This document shows positions 20,580 to 33,108 of a stretch of 64,000 nt of DNA, in pieces (positions within the stretch are counted from its first letter, which is position 1; every line of letters starts with the position of its first letter). The position numbers and the translations under genes were made by a program. Source of the DNA: Vanessa cardui. Taxonomy: Eukaryota; Arthropoda; Insecta; Lepidoptera; Nymphalidae. Under the pieces are notes generated by a model. That model had not been told where the DNA came from. It saw only the letters and a program-made list of their open reading frames with translations, and did not search any database. Location of the stretch: contig NC_061153.1 of the NCBI RefSeq assembly GCF_905220365.1, positions 6,964,001-7,028,000 of the forward strand, given 5' to 3'.

Positions 20580-22181
20580 TAGTCTAGTTCAGGAGTTCAG
20601 AAAGTTGTCAATTCAACATATTTGGGCTAAAATTATGTGATTAGGCTCATTCGATTCGGAATCATATCTAGATCATTGTGACAGAAAATTGGATTAGTTC
20701 ATTAAAAATTTCAAAAGTTATAAACAATTAAAGATGGTAAAAACGGGATGTTTGGTTTTTCGCGTATAACTCAAAAACTAATCATTTTTTTTGATTTTGA
20801 AAAAAAGATCCTTAAAGAGGAGGAAATTTACTAAAAAAAAGTTCCGATGCCCGGAACTGTACCTCCATTATTTATAATTTTTATTTAACGTTGAAAATTG
20901 CCATCCGCGCGCCGTTTTTAGGTTGCGCGCATCACGTTGCGAGTCAGTAAGTTATAATAAAAATTTTTTTTCGGGCATTTAAAGTAATTTTAAAAATCTA
21001 ATTATGGTATAATCTAAACACTTCAAAGAAATGATTTCCGTTGGAATTTACCATTAAAGTTAATTTTCCAATTAACTAGACGATTGTTAATTAACAACGT
21101 TTTCCGGGACCTTCTTTATCATTAGAAATTAAAAAAAATAATTAAATAATTGTCCGTAAAATTTTTTGTTTCGTGGAGCCCTTTATAAATACACACAAAA
21201 GAAGAAACCGTTATAAAAGTTTGAATTAGTTTAATACTTTGTTTATAATAATTTTTTTAAGTTAACAAAAAAGGAAAAGTCACCGTAATGTTGTAAAAAT
21301 AATTTTTTTTTTTATTTATAATTAGTTTACCGTTTTAATGTCATTGAAAGACATTTATTCATTTAAAAAAAAAAATTTTAGCTCCATTTGTTTATAAATT
21401 TTTTATAAACAAGTGGACTATTTCAATATTTTTTAAAAATTTTTTTCTACCATCTTGTGAAGAACTGTCATTCATGATTTTTAAAAAAAAAAATTTTTCT
21501 TAATAATAATTTTTAATTGTTTATAAACGTTTTTTTCATATAACTATTGTTTAAATAATGAGTTAAGAAATTTTTTTCCTCTTAAAAATCATAATTGACA
21601 GTTCTCTATATATTAACAAAAAAATTTTTTTTTTTATTTATAATTACATTGTTTATTATATTAACAATTTGTTATAAACAAATTGTCAACTTTTTTTTAT
21701 TTTTTTTCTGATAGTTTCAAAAATTACAAAAACGACTCTGCGCATGAAAATACCGAAAAAAATTTATTTCGATTTTTTATTGACATTTGAAAATATACGT
21801 AAAATAAAAGTTACAGCAGCTGATCCATTTGTTCACTTAAAAGTTAGTATAACTTTTAAACTATTAAAGATATGACAATAAACATTCAGGTCTTTTTTGT
21901 TGGTAATGAAATTGTCTTTCAGATAAGTCATTTCATACTTTTTTATCTATTTTTTATCTGACATAATTCGCATTTGTTTATAAAAATTGGAGATTTTTTT
22001 GGTATTTTTTGACTTTTTTTGCCTTCTAGCTCCGTGAATAATGCAAATTTGGTTATTGTACTGAGAGATAATCTTGCTCTGTTATAAATTATGTAACAGT
22101 TTCAGTTGTTTATTATTTTTTTATTTGATTTTTTTATAAACTATAACATTTTTTTTCTGAATCTTTGGAATTTTTCTTATT
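20580..22181 (+). repeat. left terminal inverted repeat, 1.6 kb
   Basis: The sequence from 20580 to about 22181 is the reverse complement of 31550-33106 with few substitutions and small length changes in A/T runs. It is non-coding and AT-rich, with several short internal palindromes such as 'caatttgtttataaacaaattg'-type stems. A near-identical pair this long implies recent transposition or gene conversion between arms. Confidence 0.9.
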
Positions 22182-22635
22182 ACATTTTCGAAACGTTTAT
22201 GTATTCCTTTCATAATCAATTTTTTCTTAATTTTACTTGGTTTACAATTCCTTTATCATTTTAAAAATCATGAGAATGTTGTCAGACTTATTAAATTTAT
22301 ACGTCCTTGTCTTGTTTTTCGTGTTTTGTAAGTTGAAATACGCAGCTGCTTCTCTATAGGTCATCTTTCCCCCAATCCCTTTTACCTGAACTATTGTATT
22401 ACCTTCATTGACAACGTGGCACAGACTTTATACCTGCTCAACCTGAAGACGTGGCTCATGGCTCTTAGTGAATTTTGTAGTTGCCAAGCACAGTTCATCG
22501 TTGAAGCCTCGTGGTGTATTAAAAATTATTCCTGTTGTTTCAAATATCTGCACGTGTTTTATTATTTTGATTCGATTTGAATTCTCTCTCAATATTTTAA
22601 CTTTATTATTTTGTGACAATTGTTAGTTCATTAAA
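22182..22635 (+). promoter_or_regulatory. 5' region of the transposase gene
   Basis: Unique sequence between the left inverted repeat and the start codon at 22636. It should contain the promoter and 5' UTR. I see no definite TATA box or splice signal. Confidence 0.4.
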
Positions 22636-25060
22636 ATGGACTACTCAGTAAATTGGATACTGTGCGGTAAAACACTTATTTGTGAGTATGATAAATGGAC
22701 ATTTGTTAAAGAACGTGGGTTAAAAACATTGCGTGAATATAGTGAAAAAATAGGCGATAAGAAATATCTTCTGTTTAAAGATAAAACAGAAATTAAAGTT
22801 CATGAGAAGTGTCGGGTCGATTATTTAGTTTCTAATAAAGTTAAAACACAGTCATCTAATTCATCGGACATTTCAACGCGTAGTACAACTAGTAACTTTG
22901 ACTTTAGTAAGCTTTGTTTGTTTTGTGGGAAAGATTACTACCAAAGCGAGCGCAAAAAGTGCGTTATAGGTTCAGACAAAATGAAAGATAATCTGTTAAC
23001 GATTTCAAACCAACGCAATGACTTCTTGGGGGAGCAAGTTACACAATTAATATCACGTGTGCCATCTTTAACAGAAGCCAAAGCGCGCTATCATCGCGTA
23101 TGCTTCAATAATTTCAGTTCTATTCCTACTGTTGGTAATCAGAAAGAAGATTCACCACTCGAAACGTCGTTGAAATATCTTTATAGCTTTATAGAGAATA
23201 ACTCAGAGTGTCAATTTGTGCTGGCCGAATTAATGAACATCATGGACTACAAGCCAGCGCCCAGGACATTGATTGCGAATTTAAAAAAATATTTTGATAA
23301 AGATATAACGATATCAGGGAACGGCCTCAAAAGTATCGTGACGTATTCAGGAACAGGTGAATCACCTCTCGATGATAATTGGTATTTGCATCATGAACAA
23401 AGAAAAGAAGATGAACATTTACGAATCATAAAAACTGCTGCAGAGTTGATAAGAAAACAGATTAAAATAACGCAATACAAAGTGAAAACTTTTCCTTCAT
23501 CAGTCAGTTTTTTGGAGAGTGCTCAGGGAGACATCCCGAAGTATTTAAATACGTTTTTAGACGAGTTGATAATGTATGATGTACATAAGAAAAAAACTAG
23601 ATTAAATACAAAAGCATCAGCATGTCTTGAAGAAGATCCAAGTTTGCTAGAGAGTGATGAAGATGACGCAATAAATGAAGATAATATTGCGAATGTTACA
23701 CGTCTTGGAGTGAAGAAAGATTACATAGCTCACTCAATAATTTCGGCAATACGCCCAAAGTCATTTAATTCATCCCTTCAGTTGGCAACTGGATTGTATA
23801 TAAATCGCAAATCAGGTTCTAAATTAATAGTCGATTTATTATCAAAGCTCGGTGTTTGTGCTTCCTACCATAATGTAGCCATACATGAACTCTCAGCGAT
23901 TAAAGCTGAAGTGACTACAATTAAAAAGCCATGCTTCACTCAGTATGTTTTTGATAATGCTGATCACAGTCCATGTACAATAGATGGTAAAAATACAATG
24001 CATATTATGGGAGGCATTTGTTGTGTAGCTCCTAAACAAGCTGTATGTACTGCCGGTGAAATACCAAAATTAACAAAACTTCCCAAAGCATCTGAAATTG
24101 CATCTGTTGGTGTAATCGAGTTAAAAGATTTTCCCGAGCAAGAAACTTCGCTTAAGTCAGTAACATTTTTAGACGTATCAGGCTTTAAATTTGGCGATGT
24201 TGTTCCAGGAATTACAACAGTTTATTCAGCACATATTTGGGCTTCAGCTATAAAAGTGAAGAAGTTACCAAGTATTCGCGGTTTATTTGACAGGATCGCG
24301 AAACTACCATCATACCAAGTCTCACGAATATATTGTTTACCATTTATCGATGAAAATCCGTCAGATTTTAAAACAATATATACTGCTTTACATTTTGCTG
24401 CGCAACATTGTAAAAATACCGAACGTAAAACCTGTTTTGTGACGTTTGATTATCCTCTTTACATTAAACTGTAACTTAGGTATTGTTTTCGTACAGCCAC
24501 TATATAAAATATTTTAAATACTTTAACGTAAGCGTACCTCTTCACTTTGGTCGGGTTACATCGTTTGGTTTTTTTTTATGTCTTTCGTTGTAGGGTAACT
24601 AAACTTTTTTTGTAATTCCTTTGTGTAATAAGTTATTTGTTATTATTAATTTACTTTTTAAATTGCTCCTTCGTAATTTGCACTAGTCATTGTCATTGTA
24701 CGTGACATACGATATGGGGATGTCACTGTTACACATGACAGTGACAGCGCATTTATAAAGCTTATTACAAAAAATGTTTTCTATGCTTATTAAGTTATCT
24801 ACTTATGAGTGCAAAATGCATTTCTTATTTATTTATTTTTTTTTAATCTTGAGTGGTGTTATTGATATGTAAATTTTGTTGCATTTTTTTTTTTAATATA
24901 ATTAAATAACGTAGTTCGTAAAATAAATTAAGTAAAGTAGATATAGTAACTTAGTCATTTTAAATTTATTTATTTCTTATTTTTTTAATATTTTATATAT
25001 TATTTTATTTTATTTTTTATATTATATTATATATATATATATTTTTTTTTAATTTTTAAT

Positions 25061-28000
25061 ATGGATTATGCCGATCTACTCAACATTAGTTCAAATTCTT
25101 ACTCTTCTTCTTGTGATGAATTTTTTAGTGCCGAAAGCGATGGTTCCCCTGATATTTTGTTACATGACCAATTAAACGCTATTTTTTCTCCTTTTCCTCT
25201 TAACCTTAATATCGTCCACATTAACGCTCAGAGTATCCCTGCACATCTCTCTGATATTTCAATGTCCTTCAGTAACAGTCAAGTAGACGCTATCTTGATT
25301 TCGGAATCATTCTTAAAACCTTCACTTCCCTCCGTTCAATTCTCCTTACCCGGCTACAAGTTAATAAGAAACGATAGAACGGGAAAGGGTGGGGGTGGGG
25401 TTGCTATCTATCTAAGAACGGGAATCCCATACACGATTGTACTGTCCTCTCCTAACCAATACTCCGAATCCGCTGAATTCCTTTTCCTTGAAATTATCCT
25501 TGGCCACTCCAAAGTACTCCTAGGTGTCCTGTATAGTCCCTCAATTCACATTGATTATTTCTCCTCCCTAGACAATATCCTAAACAACCTTTGTCCTTTG
25601 TACCAACATCTTCTATTGTTAGGAGATTTTAATACATGTTTAATAAAAAATGATTCTCGTTCGAATAAGCTTCTATCTATTCTGTCGTCCTTAAACTTAC
25701 ATTCCCTCCCTCTGTCTACTACACATCACTTTCCTAATACTACACCTTCTCTTCTCGACCTGATTATTGTTTCTCTTCCTGATCATGTTGCCACCCACGG
25801 TCAATTACCCTCCTGCTTCTCCTATCACGACCTCATATTTGTCTCCTATAATGTCCGCCATTCCAAACGAAAACCTTTATATACCTTTCGTCGTAGCTTC
25901 AATCAAATCGTCAATGACGAGCTAAAGCGTGATGCTGGTAACATCGACTGGACACCTATCTTAGACGAAGATTGCATTGAGAAGAAGGTCAGCCTCTTTA
26001 ACACCAAATTGATGGACCTGTATGATTGCCATGCTCCTATTAAGCGAGTTAAGTTGAAGCACCGACCAGCTCCCTGGATCACTTCCGAAATAAAGGAAAT
26101 GATGTCAAAGCGTGATAAAGCTAAAGCTCGCCTTAGAAAATGGTCGTCTGATGATAACTTGGACCGGTACAGATTACTGCGAAACCGATGCAACAAATTA
26201 TGTCGTGAAGCGAAGCGTAGATACATCCACGACACTATTCATAATTCTGACAGTAAACAGGTCTGGAATTTCCTAAAAACTTTCGGTGTTGGTAAAGTTC
26301 CCGTTTCTGGTGACAATTTAGTGGATCTCAATGCTTTAAATTCACATTTTTCTACATCCCCTATTGTTTTGGACGATGTAATTAAATCAAATACTATTTC
26401 GGACTTGTCCAAACATGTATTACCGCAATGTTCTTCTTTCTCTCTTCAGCCAGTTACCGAAGATGATGTAAAGAAACATGTATCATCGATTAAATCAGCT
26501 GCAGTTGGTAGTGATTCGATTTGTTCCAGAATGATTCTCCCTATTCTCTCTGAGCTCCTTCCTGTCCTGACGCATCTGTATAATTACTCCATATATACCT
26601 GCACTTTTCCGTCAGTATGGAAAAATGCTCACATTATCCCTCTACCTAAAATACCTAACCCTAGTTCTCCTTCACACTATAGACCAATTTCAATCCTCCC
26701 TTTCCTTTCTAAAGTTTTGGAACATATCATTCACGAACAGTTGGCGTTTTACCTCGTGTCTAATCGTCTCCTGAGCCCTTGGCAGTCTGGTTTTCGAGCT
26801 GGTCACAGCACGGTTACAGCGCTTCTAAAGGTTACGGAGGACATTCGATACGCAATGGAGAATCGTCAACTTACTGTAGTTGTATTGCTTGATTTTAGCA
26901 ATGCATTTAACTCGGTAGATCATGATGTTCTTTTATGCGTTTTACGATCTTTAAACGTGTCATCCTCTGCGTGTATCTGGTTTGAATCATATCTTCGAGG
27001 ACGCTCGCAGTGCATTCAGTTGGGTGAATTACGCTCAAATTGGAGCGCGCTTAATTCGGGCGTTCCTCAAGGCAGTGTGCTATCCCCTCTTTTATTTTCT
27101 GTCTTCATGGATACTATATCAGCGGTAATTTCTTCTAAGTTTCACCTTTATGCAGATGATCTACAATTGTATCGCCACTTTAGTGTTGTGGATGTTACTA
27201 CGGCTATTACTGGTATAAACGAAGACCTCAAACGGATTCACAATTGGGCTAACAGTTTTGGCCTTGTCGTGAATCCCGCAAAATCGCAGGCATTAATTGT
27301 TGGAAGTCGGTATATGCATAAATGTCTCTCTTTAAATAGCATTCCTCCTTTAGCATATAACGGCATACCAATCAATTATACCGAGCATGCCAAAAATTTG
27401 GGTCTTCTTTTCAGTAGTGACCTGTCCTGGTCCAAGCATATCAATGAGGTAAGTAAAAAGATTAATTTCTCCTTTCACTCCCTTAAACCTCTTCAATATT
27501 TCCTTCCTACAAAAACAAAAACTCTTCTTGTTCAATCTCTTTTGCTTCCTCTGATAGATGATGCTGATTCCTGTTTTCTTGACGCTACTGAAGAACTGCT
27601 TGATAAACTTGAGAGGCTACAAAATTTATGCATCCGCTTCATTTTTGGTCTACGCAAATTTGATCATGTCTCTAGATTCCGAGCTGAACTCAAGTGGCTT
27701 CCTATACGTCTTCGCAGGGATACTCACGTTCTATGTCTCCTTTATAATATACTTTTTAATCCCTTATATCCCAATTACCTTCGAGAACGTTTCAAGTTCT
27801 TGCATCCTCCTGGTTCTCCTTGCCGTCCTAATGTCCAGCTCCTACTACAAATCCCTTCTCATAATTCTAATTTTTACACCTCCGCTTTCACAGTGCATGC
27901 AGCGCGTTTGTGGAACGCTCTGCCGTGCACGATTCGCACTTCTAATTCAATTCACATTTTTAAAAAGAAGTTAAAAGAGCATTTCTTATCAGTCTCCTAA
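25061..28000 (+). CDS. LINE C ORF2: endonuclease-reverse transcriptase
   Basis: An uninterrupted 979-codon frame. The endonuclease covers about residues 45-265 (NIVHINAQSIPAHLSDI, SESFLKPSL, GKGGGGVAIYLRTG, LLLGDFNTCLIKND, SYHDLIFVSY). The RT covers about 470-750 (LPKIPNPSSPSHYRPISILP, WQSGFRAGHSTVTALLKV, LLDFSNAFNSVDHDVL, SGVPQGSVLSPLLFSVFMD, YADDLQLY). The C-terminal LRKFDHVSRFRAELKWLPIR block is shared with LINE B and LINE A. The frame is clean, so insertion was recent and happened after the transposon had landed in LINE A. Confidence 0.9.
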   Translation: MDYADLLNISSNSYSSSCDEFFSAESDGSPDILLHDQLNAIFSPFPLNLNIVHINAQSIPAHLSDISMSFSNSQVDAILISESFLKPSLPSVQFSLPGYKLIRNDRTGKGGGGVAIYLRTGIPYTIVLSSPNQYSESAEFLFLEIILGHSKVLLGVLYSPSIHIDYFSSLDNILNNLCPLYQHLLLLGDFNTCLIKNDSRSNKLLSILSSLNLHSLPLSTTHHFPNTTPSLLDLIIVSLPDHVATHGQLPSCFSYHDLIFVSYNVRHSKRKPLYTFRRSFNQIVNDELKRDAGNIDWTPILDEDCIEKKVSLFNTKLMDLYDCHAPIKRVKLKHRPAPWITSEIKEMMSKRDKAKARLRKWSSDDNLDRYRLLRNRCNKLCREAKRRYIHDTIHNSDSKQVWNFLKTFGVGKVPVSGDNLVDLNALNSHFSTSPIVLDDVIKSNTISDLSKHVLPQCSSFSLQPVTEDDVKKHVSSIKSAAVGSDSICSRMILPILSELLPVLTHLYNYSIYTCTFPSVWKNAHIIPLPKIPNPSSPSHYRPISILPFLSKVLEHIIHEQLAFYLVSNRLLSPWQSGFRAGHSTVTALLKVTEDIRYAMENRQLTVVVLLDFSNAFNSVDHDVLLCVLRSLNVSSSACIWFESYLRGRSQCIQLGELRSNWSALNSGVPQGSVLSPLLFSVFMDTISAVISSKFHLYADDLQLYRHFSVVDVTTAITGINEDLKRIHNWANSFGLVVNPAKSQALIVGSRYMHKCLSLNSIPPLAYNGIPINYTEHAKNLGLLFSSDLSWSKHINEVSKKINFSFHSLKPLQYFLPTKTKTLLVQSLLLPLIDDADSCFLDATEELLDKLERLQNLCIRFIFGLRKFDHVSRFRAELKWLPIRLRRDTHVLCLLYNILFNPLYPNYLRERFKFLHPPGSPCRPNVQLLLQIPSHNSNFYTSAFTVHAARLWNALPCTIRTSNSIHIFKKKLKEHFLSVS

Positions 28001-28302
28001 TTTTGGCATATGTATTTATATGTATGTATATTATAAGCATTTATATATGTAAACTTTAATGTATTATATATATATTTCTCATTTTTAGTTTAGTATTTGT
28101 TTTAGTTTTATTTTGTAATTGTAAACTCTTGCCTGTCTACCTTTCACTGTTCTGTCTATTCTCACTCTTCTGGGTATGCTGGAAGAAATCTCTTATAGGG
28201 ATAAGCATACCTTTTAAATTTTGCTTTCCTGTGACTTATATATTTGTATCTGTACTGTATCTGGCAAATTTTAATAAACTGTTAAATAAAAATAAATAAA
28301 TA
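28001..28302 (+). other. LINE C 3' UTR
   Basis: TA-rich sequence, then 'ttctgggtatgctggaagaaa', the hairpin ATCTCT/AGGGAT (28188-28202) and an AAATA repeat tail ending at the transposon junction. Confidence 0.75.
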
Positions 28303-31300
28303 AAGCTAAACAAATACTCAGTAATAGTAAAGAGGAGAAGTTACAAGATGTGATACCTCGTTTAGGAGGATTTCACTTACTCATGTCATATTTGAAAGCA
28401 ATCGCTACAATAATGGAGGGTTCCGGGATTTTTGAATTGTTTTGTACTGCATTCGCTCAAAATTCCATTGACAAAATGTTGAGTTGTACAGCATACTCCA
28501 GAGCAATCCGTGCTCATATGCTTGCAATGAATGCCATAGGACAATTAATCGCAGAATTTTCCGAAAGTGCCGAAAATATAAATAGTCACGAATTTATTCA
28601 ACAAATAAAAGAATCTGAACCACTGCAAGCTCCTCCTCCATTGATGAGTATAAAAAATGACATTGAAGATAAAAAGCGAACTATTTCAAATTTATTCGCG
28701 GATTTAAAGAACTATCCTCCGTCGACAGACGATGTCTATGGTTGTGCAGATGCACAGGCATTGTTAAAGCTCTTACTTAGTGCTATTGACACTTTACAAC
28801 GTAAAAGCTTGACTGCTCAGTTGTGGTTACAATATTTTAATTGTGTTACCGTAGCTTTGCAATTTATAGAAGCTGAACGTTTGGGCAACTGGAATTTACA
28901 TTTATCTTGTGTTCAACAAATGCTTCCTATATTTCATGCAGCTGGACATTCTAATTATTGTAAAGGAGCACAAATTTATCTCCAAGATATGAGTAATCTC
29001 CAAGAAATAATGGAATATTCAGAGTTTACAATTTTACCGAAGAAGGTCTTTTTACAGTAAGACGCACGGACAAAGCCTGGTCTGGAATTTGGTCCGACAT
29101 GACGATAGAACAAACTTTAATGCGTGTTTTAAAAACTGGAGCTCAATCAGCAACACATGGACGCTCAGTATCGGACAGCGTATTATCACGCTTTATTCAA
29201 GGCATGCCGTACGCTTACGATATAATGGACCAGCTAGAATCCTTCGCTAACTCCAGATGTGCTTCTTCCGACCAACATACTGATGTTACCTCAGCTCGTC
29301 AAAAAAAGGATGAAGAAGATGTACAATCATTCAAAAGTTGGTTTCAAGTGCATGGAATTTTTGACGACAGGCCAGGGAAACTCATGTCTCTTTCCACAGG
29401 CTTAGTAGGCGATTCGACAGTAGATTGTCATAAAGCAGTGGAAAAAGGCTTGTTAAGTATGTCGAAAATGGTCGGAATCAATGCAGAAGCCTACAAATTT
29501 AGTAAAACAAACTGTGTAAAAACTCTTGCAAGTACTAAGCCAGTGTTAGTCATCGATAACGAGCCAACGACTGTCAACACGTCACTTTTGTTCCAACGAA
29601 TAGTTGCGGCTATGATCAACAACAAGAACATTGTTCAAACCGCATTACTTCATGAACTAGCTCCCTTCCCAATGAGCTTATTTAATGACAAAGGGCTGAT
29701 GAGAGAGAGTAATAAGTCCGAGTTGTACAAGTCTTTACAGTTTACAACCTTCGTAAAACCAGATCCAAGTGAATATGAGTTCGTAATCGATGGCGGATTC
29801 CTTTTACATAAAGTAACTTGGCGTAAAAACGTTCAATTCCAGCGAATTTTTGATGATTACACATCGTTTATTCATAAACATTATTCGACTCAAGCAATGG
29901 TAGTTTTTGATGGGTACAACCCTGAAAATTTTGGAGTAAAGTCCTATGAACGCTATAGACGAGTACGTGATAAAACTTCGCAAGAGCTAAAATTCACTGA
30001 AAGCATGATTGTCCCAAGAAACAAAGATCTATTCTTATCAAATATAAAAAATAAGGAGAGATTCGTAATGTATTTGATGACTCACCTGAAGAAAAACAGT
30101 AATATAAAAACTTGTCAAGCTATAGAAGATGCTGATACCTTAATTTTCAATACAGCATTAAATATTGCTGAACAATCTGGAAAGAAAGTTATTGTGGTCG
30201 GAACGGACGTTGATTTAGCGTCTCTAATTATTGATTTAACTCCGGAAGACAAATATATCGCATTGTGGAAGCCAAAAATTCTTAAAACACCAGATCGTTT
30301 GTATGAATCTCAGAAAAATAATCAGTTTAAGAATATATTACTGTTTGCTCATGCTTTTAGTGGATGTGATACTGTTAGCTCTATATTCAACAAAGGAAAA
30401 CACGGTTTGTTGAATCTAATTCAAAAAGATCAGACTCTACGAGACGAAGTAGACAAATTTTATAAAGCTACATCAACAGTTGACGAAATCAAACAGGCTG
30501 GAGAGAGAGTAATGTTGAAATTATTTGGAGCTGATAAAACTAGTATAAGTGAATGTAGAATTGACCGTTTTTCTGCCAGTGTTTCCAGTACAAAGGCGGT
30601 AAATTTGGCAACATCACCACCAACCGCTTCAGCAACACATCAGCATTCATTACGAACATATTTTCAAGTTCAGACATGGCTTAAAAATCCTTTGACAGCT
30701 GAAAATTTGGGATGGGAAAAAACGGAGACTTTGTTTCTGTCCATCAAGACAACAGATCCACTAGCGCCACAAGAACTGTTGAAGCTTGTACACTGCAACT
30801 GCACAACATCTGGCTGCAGCAAAATATGCAGTTGCAGAAAAGCTGGAATGAAATGCACGCGAGGATGCAAAGGTTGTAAGGGAGAAAGTTGTACTAATGC
30901 AGCAGATATTATATCAGATACTAATAATGGCGATGAAGAAAATGACGATTGTGATAATGATGATGATGATGTACATGATAATTTGGAGTATGGTCTAGTT
31001 ATTGACCACCAAAATTCAATGAAACCTGCTTACCGAAAAATTATTCAGTCAATTTACGGGTCATATTCAGACTCGGAATCTGATGACAACTCCGAAGTAA
31101 ATGAGACTGAAGTAGAAGAAGAAGAAGAATTAGCAGAACGTACGAATCAAGAAGAATAACAAGAAGAAACAGCTGAACCTAGGAATCAAGAAGAAGAAAC
31201 AGAGAAAGAAGAGGAAGAAGAAAAAGAAACCGTAAAACAACAGCGTAACAGAAGAAGAAAGATAGCTCCGTCAATTCCATCTCCAGATATACCAAGCACT

Positions 31301-31345
31301 TCCCAAACATCCTCCCCAAAGAAAAGAAGAACACGTCGAACGTAA

Positions 31346-31549
31346 TTTATTAATATTCTTGATTGTATTTTGTGTGTGGAAAATAAATAAATCGTTTTTA
31401 CTCATGAAAATATGAAGTTGACATAAAAAATTGTTAGAACCTCTTATCCTTCTATTATTTATCAACATTTTTGCATGTTTTTCAGTCAAAGAAAAGTTTT
31501 CATTATTACATACAGAAATAAAGACGAAAAATAGTAAGTGAGCATCCGA
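31346..31549 (+). terminator. transposase 3' UTR / polyadenylation region
   Basis: Follows the last plausible stop of the transposase gene at 31343-31345. AATAAATAAAT at about 31382-31392 is a good polyadenylation signal. It ends where the right inverted repeat begins. Confidence 0.4.
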
Positions 31550-33106
31550 AATAAGAAAAATTCCAAAGATTCAGAAAAAAAATGTTATAGTTTATAAAAA
31601 AATCAAATAAAAAAATAATAAACAACTGAAACTGTTACATAATTTATAACAGAGCAAGATTATCTCTCAGTACAATAACCAAATTTGCATTATTCACGGA
31701 GCTAGAAGGCAAAAAAAGTCAAAAAATACCAAAAAAATCTCCAATTTTTATAAACAAATGCGAATTATGTCAGATAAAAAATAGATAAAAAAGTATGAAA
31801 TGACTTATCTGAAAGACAATTTCATTACCAACAAAAAAGACCTGAATGTTTATTGTCATATCTTTAATAGTTTAAAAGTTATACTAACTTTTAAGTGAAC
31901 AAATGGATCAGCTGCTGTAACTTTTATTTTACGTATATTTTCAAATGTCAATAAAAAATCGAAATAAATTTTTTTCGGTATTTTCATGCGCAGAGTCGTT
32001 TTTGTAATTTTTGAAACTATCAGAAAAAAAATAAAAAAAAGTTGACAATTTGTTTATAACAAATTGTTAATATAATAAACAATGTAAAATTTTTTTTGTT
32101 AATATATAGAGAACTGTCAATTATGATTTTTAAGAGGAAAAAAATTTCTTAACTCATTATTTAAACAATAGTTATATGAAAAAAACGTTTATAAACAATT
32201 AAAAATTATTATTAAGAAAAATTTTTTTTTTTAAAAATCATGAATGACAGTTCTTCACAAGATGGTAGAAAAAATTTTTTAAAAAATATTGAAATAGTCC
32301 ATTTGTTTATAAAAAATTTATAAACAAATGGAGCTAAAATTTTTTTTTTTAAATGAATAAATGTCTTTCAATGACATTAAAACGGTAAACTAATTATAAA
32401 TAAAAAAAAAAATTATTTTTACAACTTAAAAAAAATATTATAAACAAAGTATTAAACTAATTCAAACTTTTATAACGGTTTCTTCTTTTGTGTGTATTTA
32501 TAAAGGGCTCCACGAAACAAAAAAATTTACGGACAATTATTTAATTATTTTTTTTAATTTCTAATGATAAAGAAGGTCCCGGAAAACGTTGTTAATTAAC
32601 AATCGTCTAGTTAATTGGAAAATTAACTTTAATGGTAAATTCCAACGGAAATCATTTCTTTGAAGTGTTTAGATTATACCATAATTAGATTTTTAAAATT
32701 ACTTTAAATGCCCGAAAAAAAATTTTTATTATAACTTACTGACTCGCAACGTGATGCGCGCAACCTAAAAACGGCGCGCGGATGGCAATTTTCAACGTTA
32801 AATAAAAATTATAAATAATGGAGGTACAGTTCCGGGCATCGGAACTTTTTTTTAGTAAATTTCCTCCTCTTTAAGGATCTTTTTTTCAAAATCAAAAAAA
32901 ATGATTAGTTTTTGAGTTATACGCGAAAAACCAAACATCCCGTTTTTACCATCTTTAATTGTTTATAACTTTTGAAATTTTTAATGAACTAATCCAATTT
33001 TCTGTCACAATGATCTAGATATGATTCCGAATCGAATGAGCCTAATCACATAATTTTAGCCCAAATATGTTGAATTGACAACTTTCTGAAATCCTGAACT
33101 AGACTA
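31550..33106 (-). repeat. right terminal inverted repeat, 1.6 kb
   Basis: Reverse complement of 20580-22181, from 'aataagaaaaattccaaag' to the terminal CTAGACTA. Differences are single substitutions and A/T-run length changes. It contains no gene. Confidence 0.9.
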
Positions 33107-33108
33107 AT

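Larger units (their letters stand above)
24475..28302 (+). mobile_element. LINE C, 5'-truncated, inside the transposon gene
   Basis: 3.8 kb with complete ORF2, a 3' UTR and a (AAATA)n tail but no ORF1, so it is truncated upstream of ORF2. It interrupts the transposase between ...YIKL (24474) and AKQILS (28303), and removing it restores the frame. A target duplication is not obvious. The 3' UTR has the family hairpin at 28188-28202. Confidence 0.9.
22636..31345 (+). pseudogene. XPG/FEN-like nuclease transposase, interrupted
   Basis: Reading in order: residues 1-613 (22636-24474), LINE C, about 252 residues (28303-29059), a one-base frameshift near 29025, then to a TAA at 31157 that is probably a CAA change, since the frame goes on to 31345 with a basic KKRRTRRT end. 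Total about 1,600 residues. The N-terminus has two C-C-H-C sets (C10, C16, H56, C59; C94, C97, H153, C156). The nuclease (frame from 29099, residues 228-440) has VIDGG (D231), VVFDGY (D271), IEDAD (E343, D344, D346), VGTDVDL (D370, D372) and AFSGCDTVS with a glycine-rich helix-turn, the FEN/XPG pattern. A CXC-like run (HCNC...CSKICSCRKAG...C) lies near 30790-30895, followed by an acidic tail. Confidence 0.8.
20580..33106 (+). mobile_element. XPG-nuclease DNA transposon (Academ-like)
   Basis: A 12.5-kb element (about 8.7 kb without LINE C) bounded by long inverted repeats. The outermost bases are TAGTCTAGTTCAGG on the left and CCTGAACTAGACTA on the right. LINE A flanks it and closes in frame across the gap (RLQNIAIRF-IFGLRKYDHV) if an AT dinucleotide is duplicated (20578-20579 and 33107-33108). 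The single long gene inside encodes paired zinc-finger-like motifs, an XPG/FEN-like nuclease and a CXC-type Cys-rich region. As I recall, Cys-type finger plus XPG nuclease defines Academ transposons; their reported duplication is 3-4 bp, so the AT here needs checking. No helicase is seen. Confidence 0.85.
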
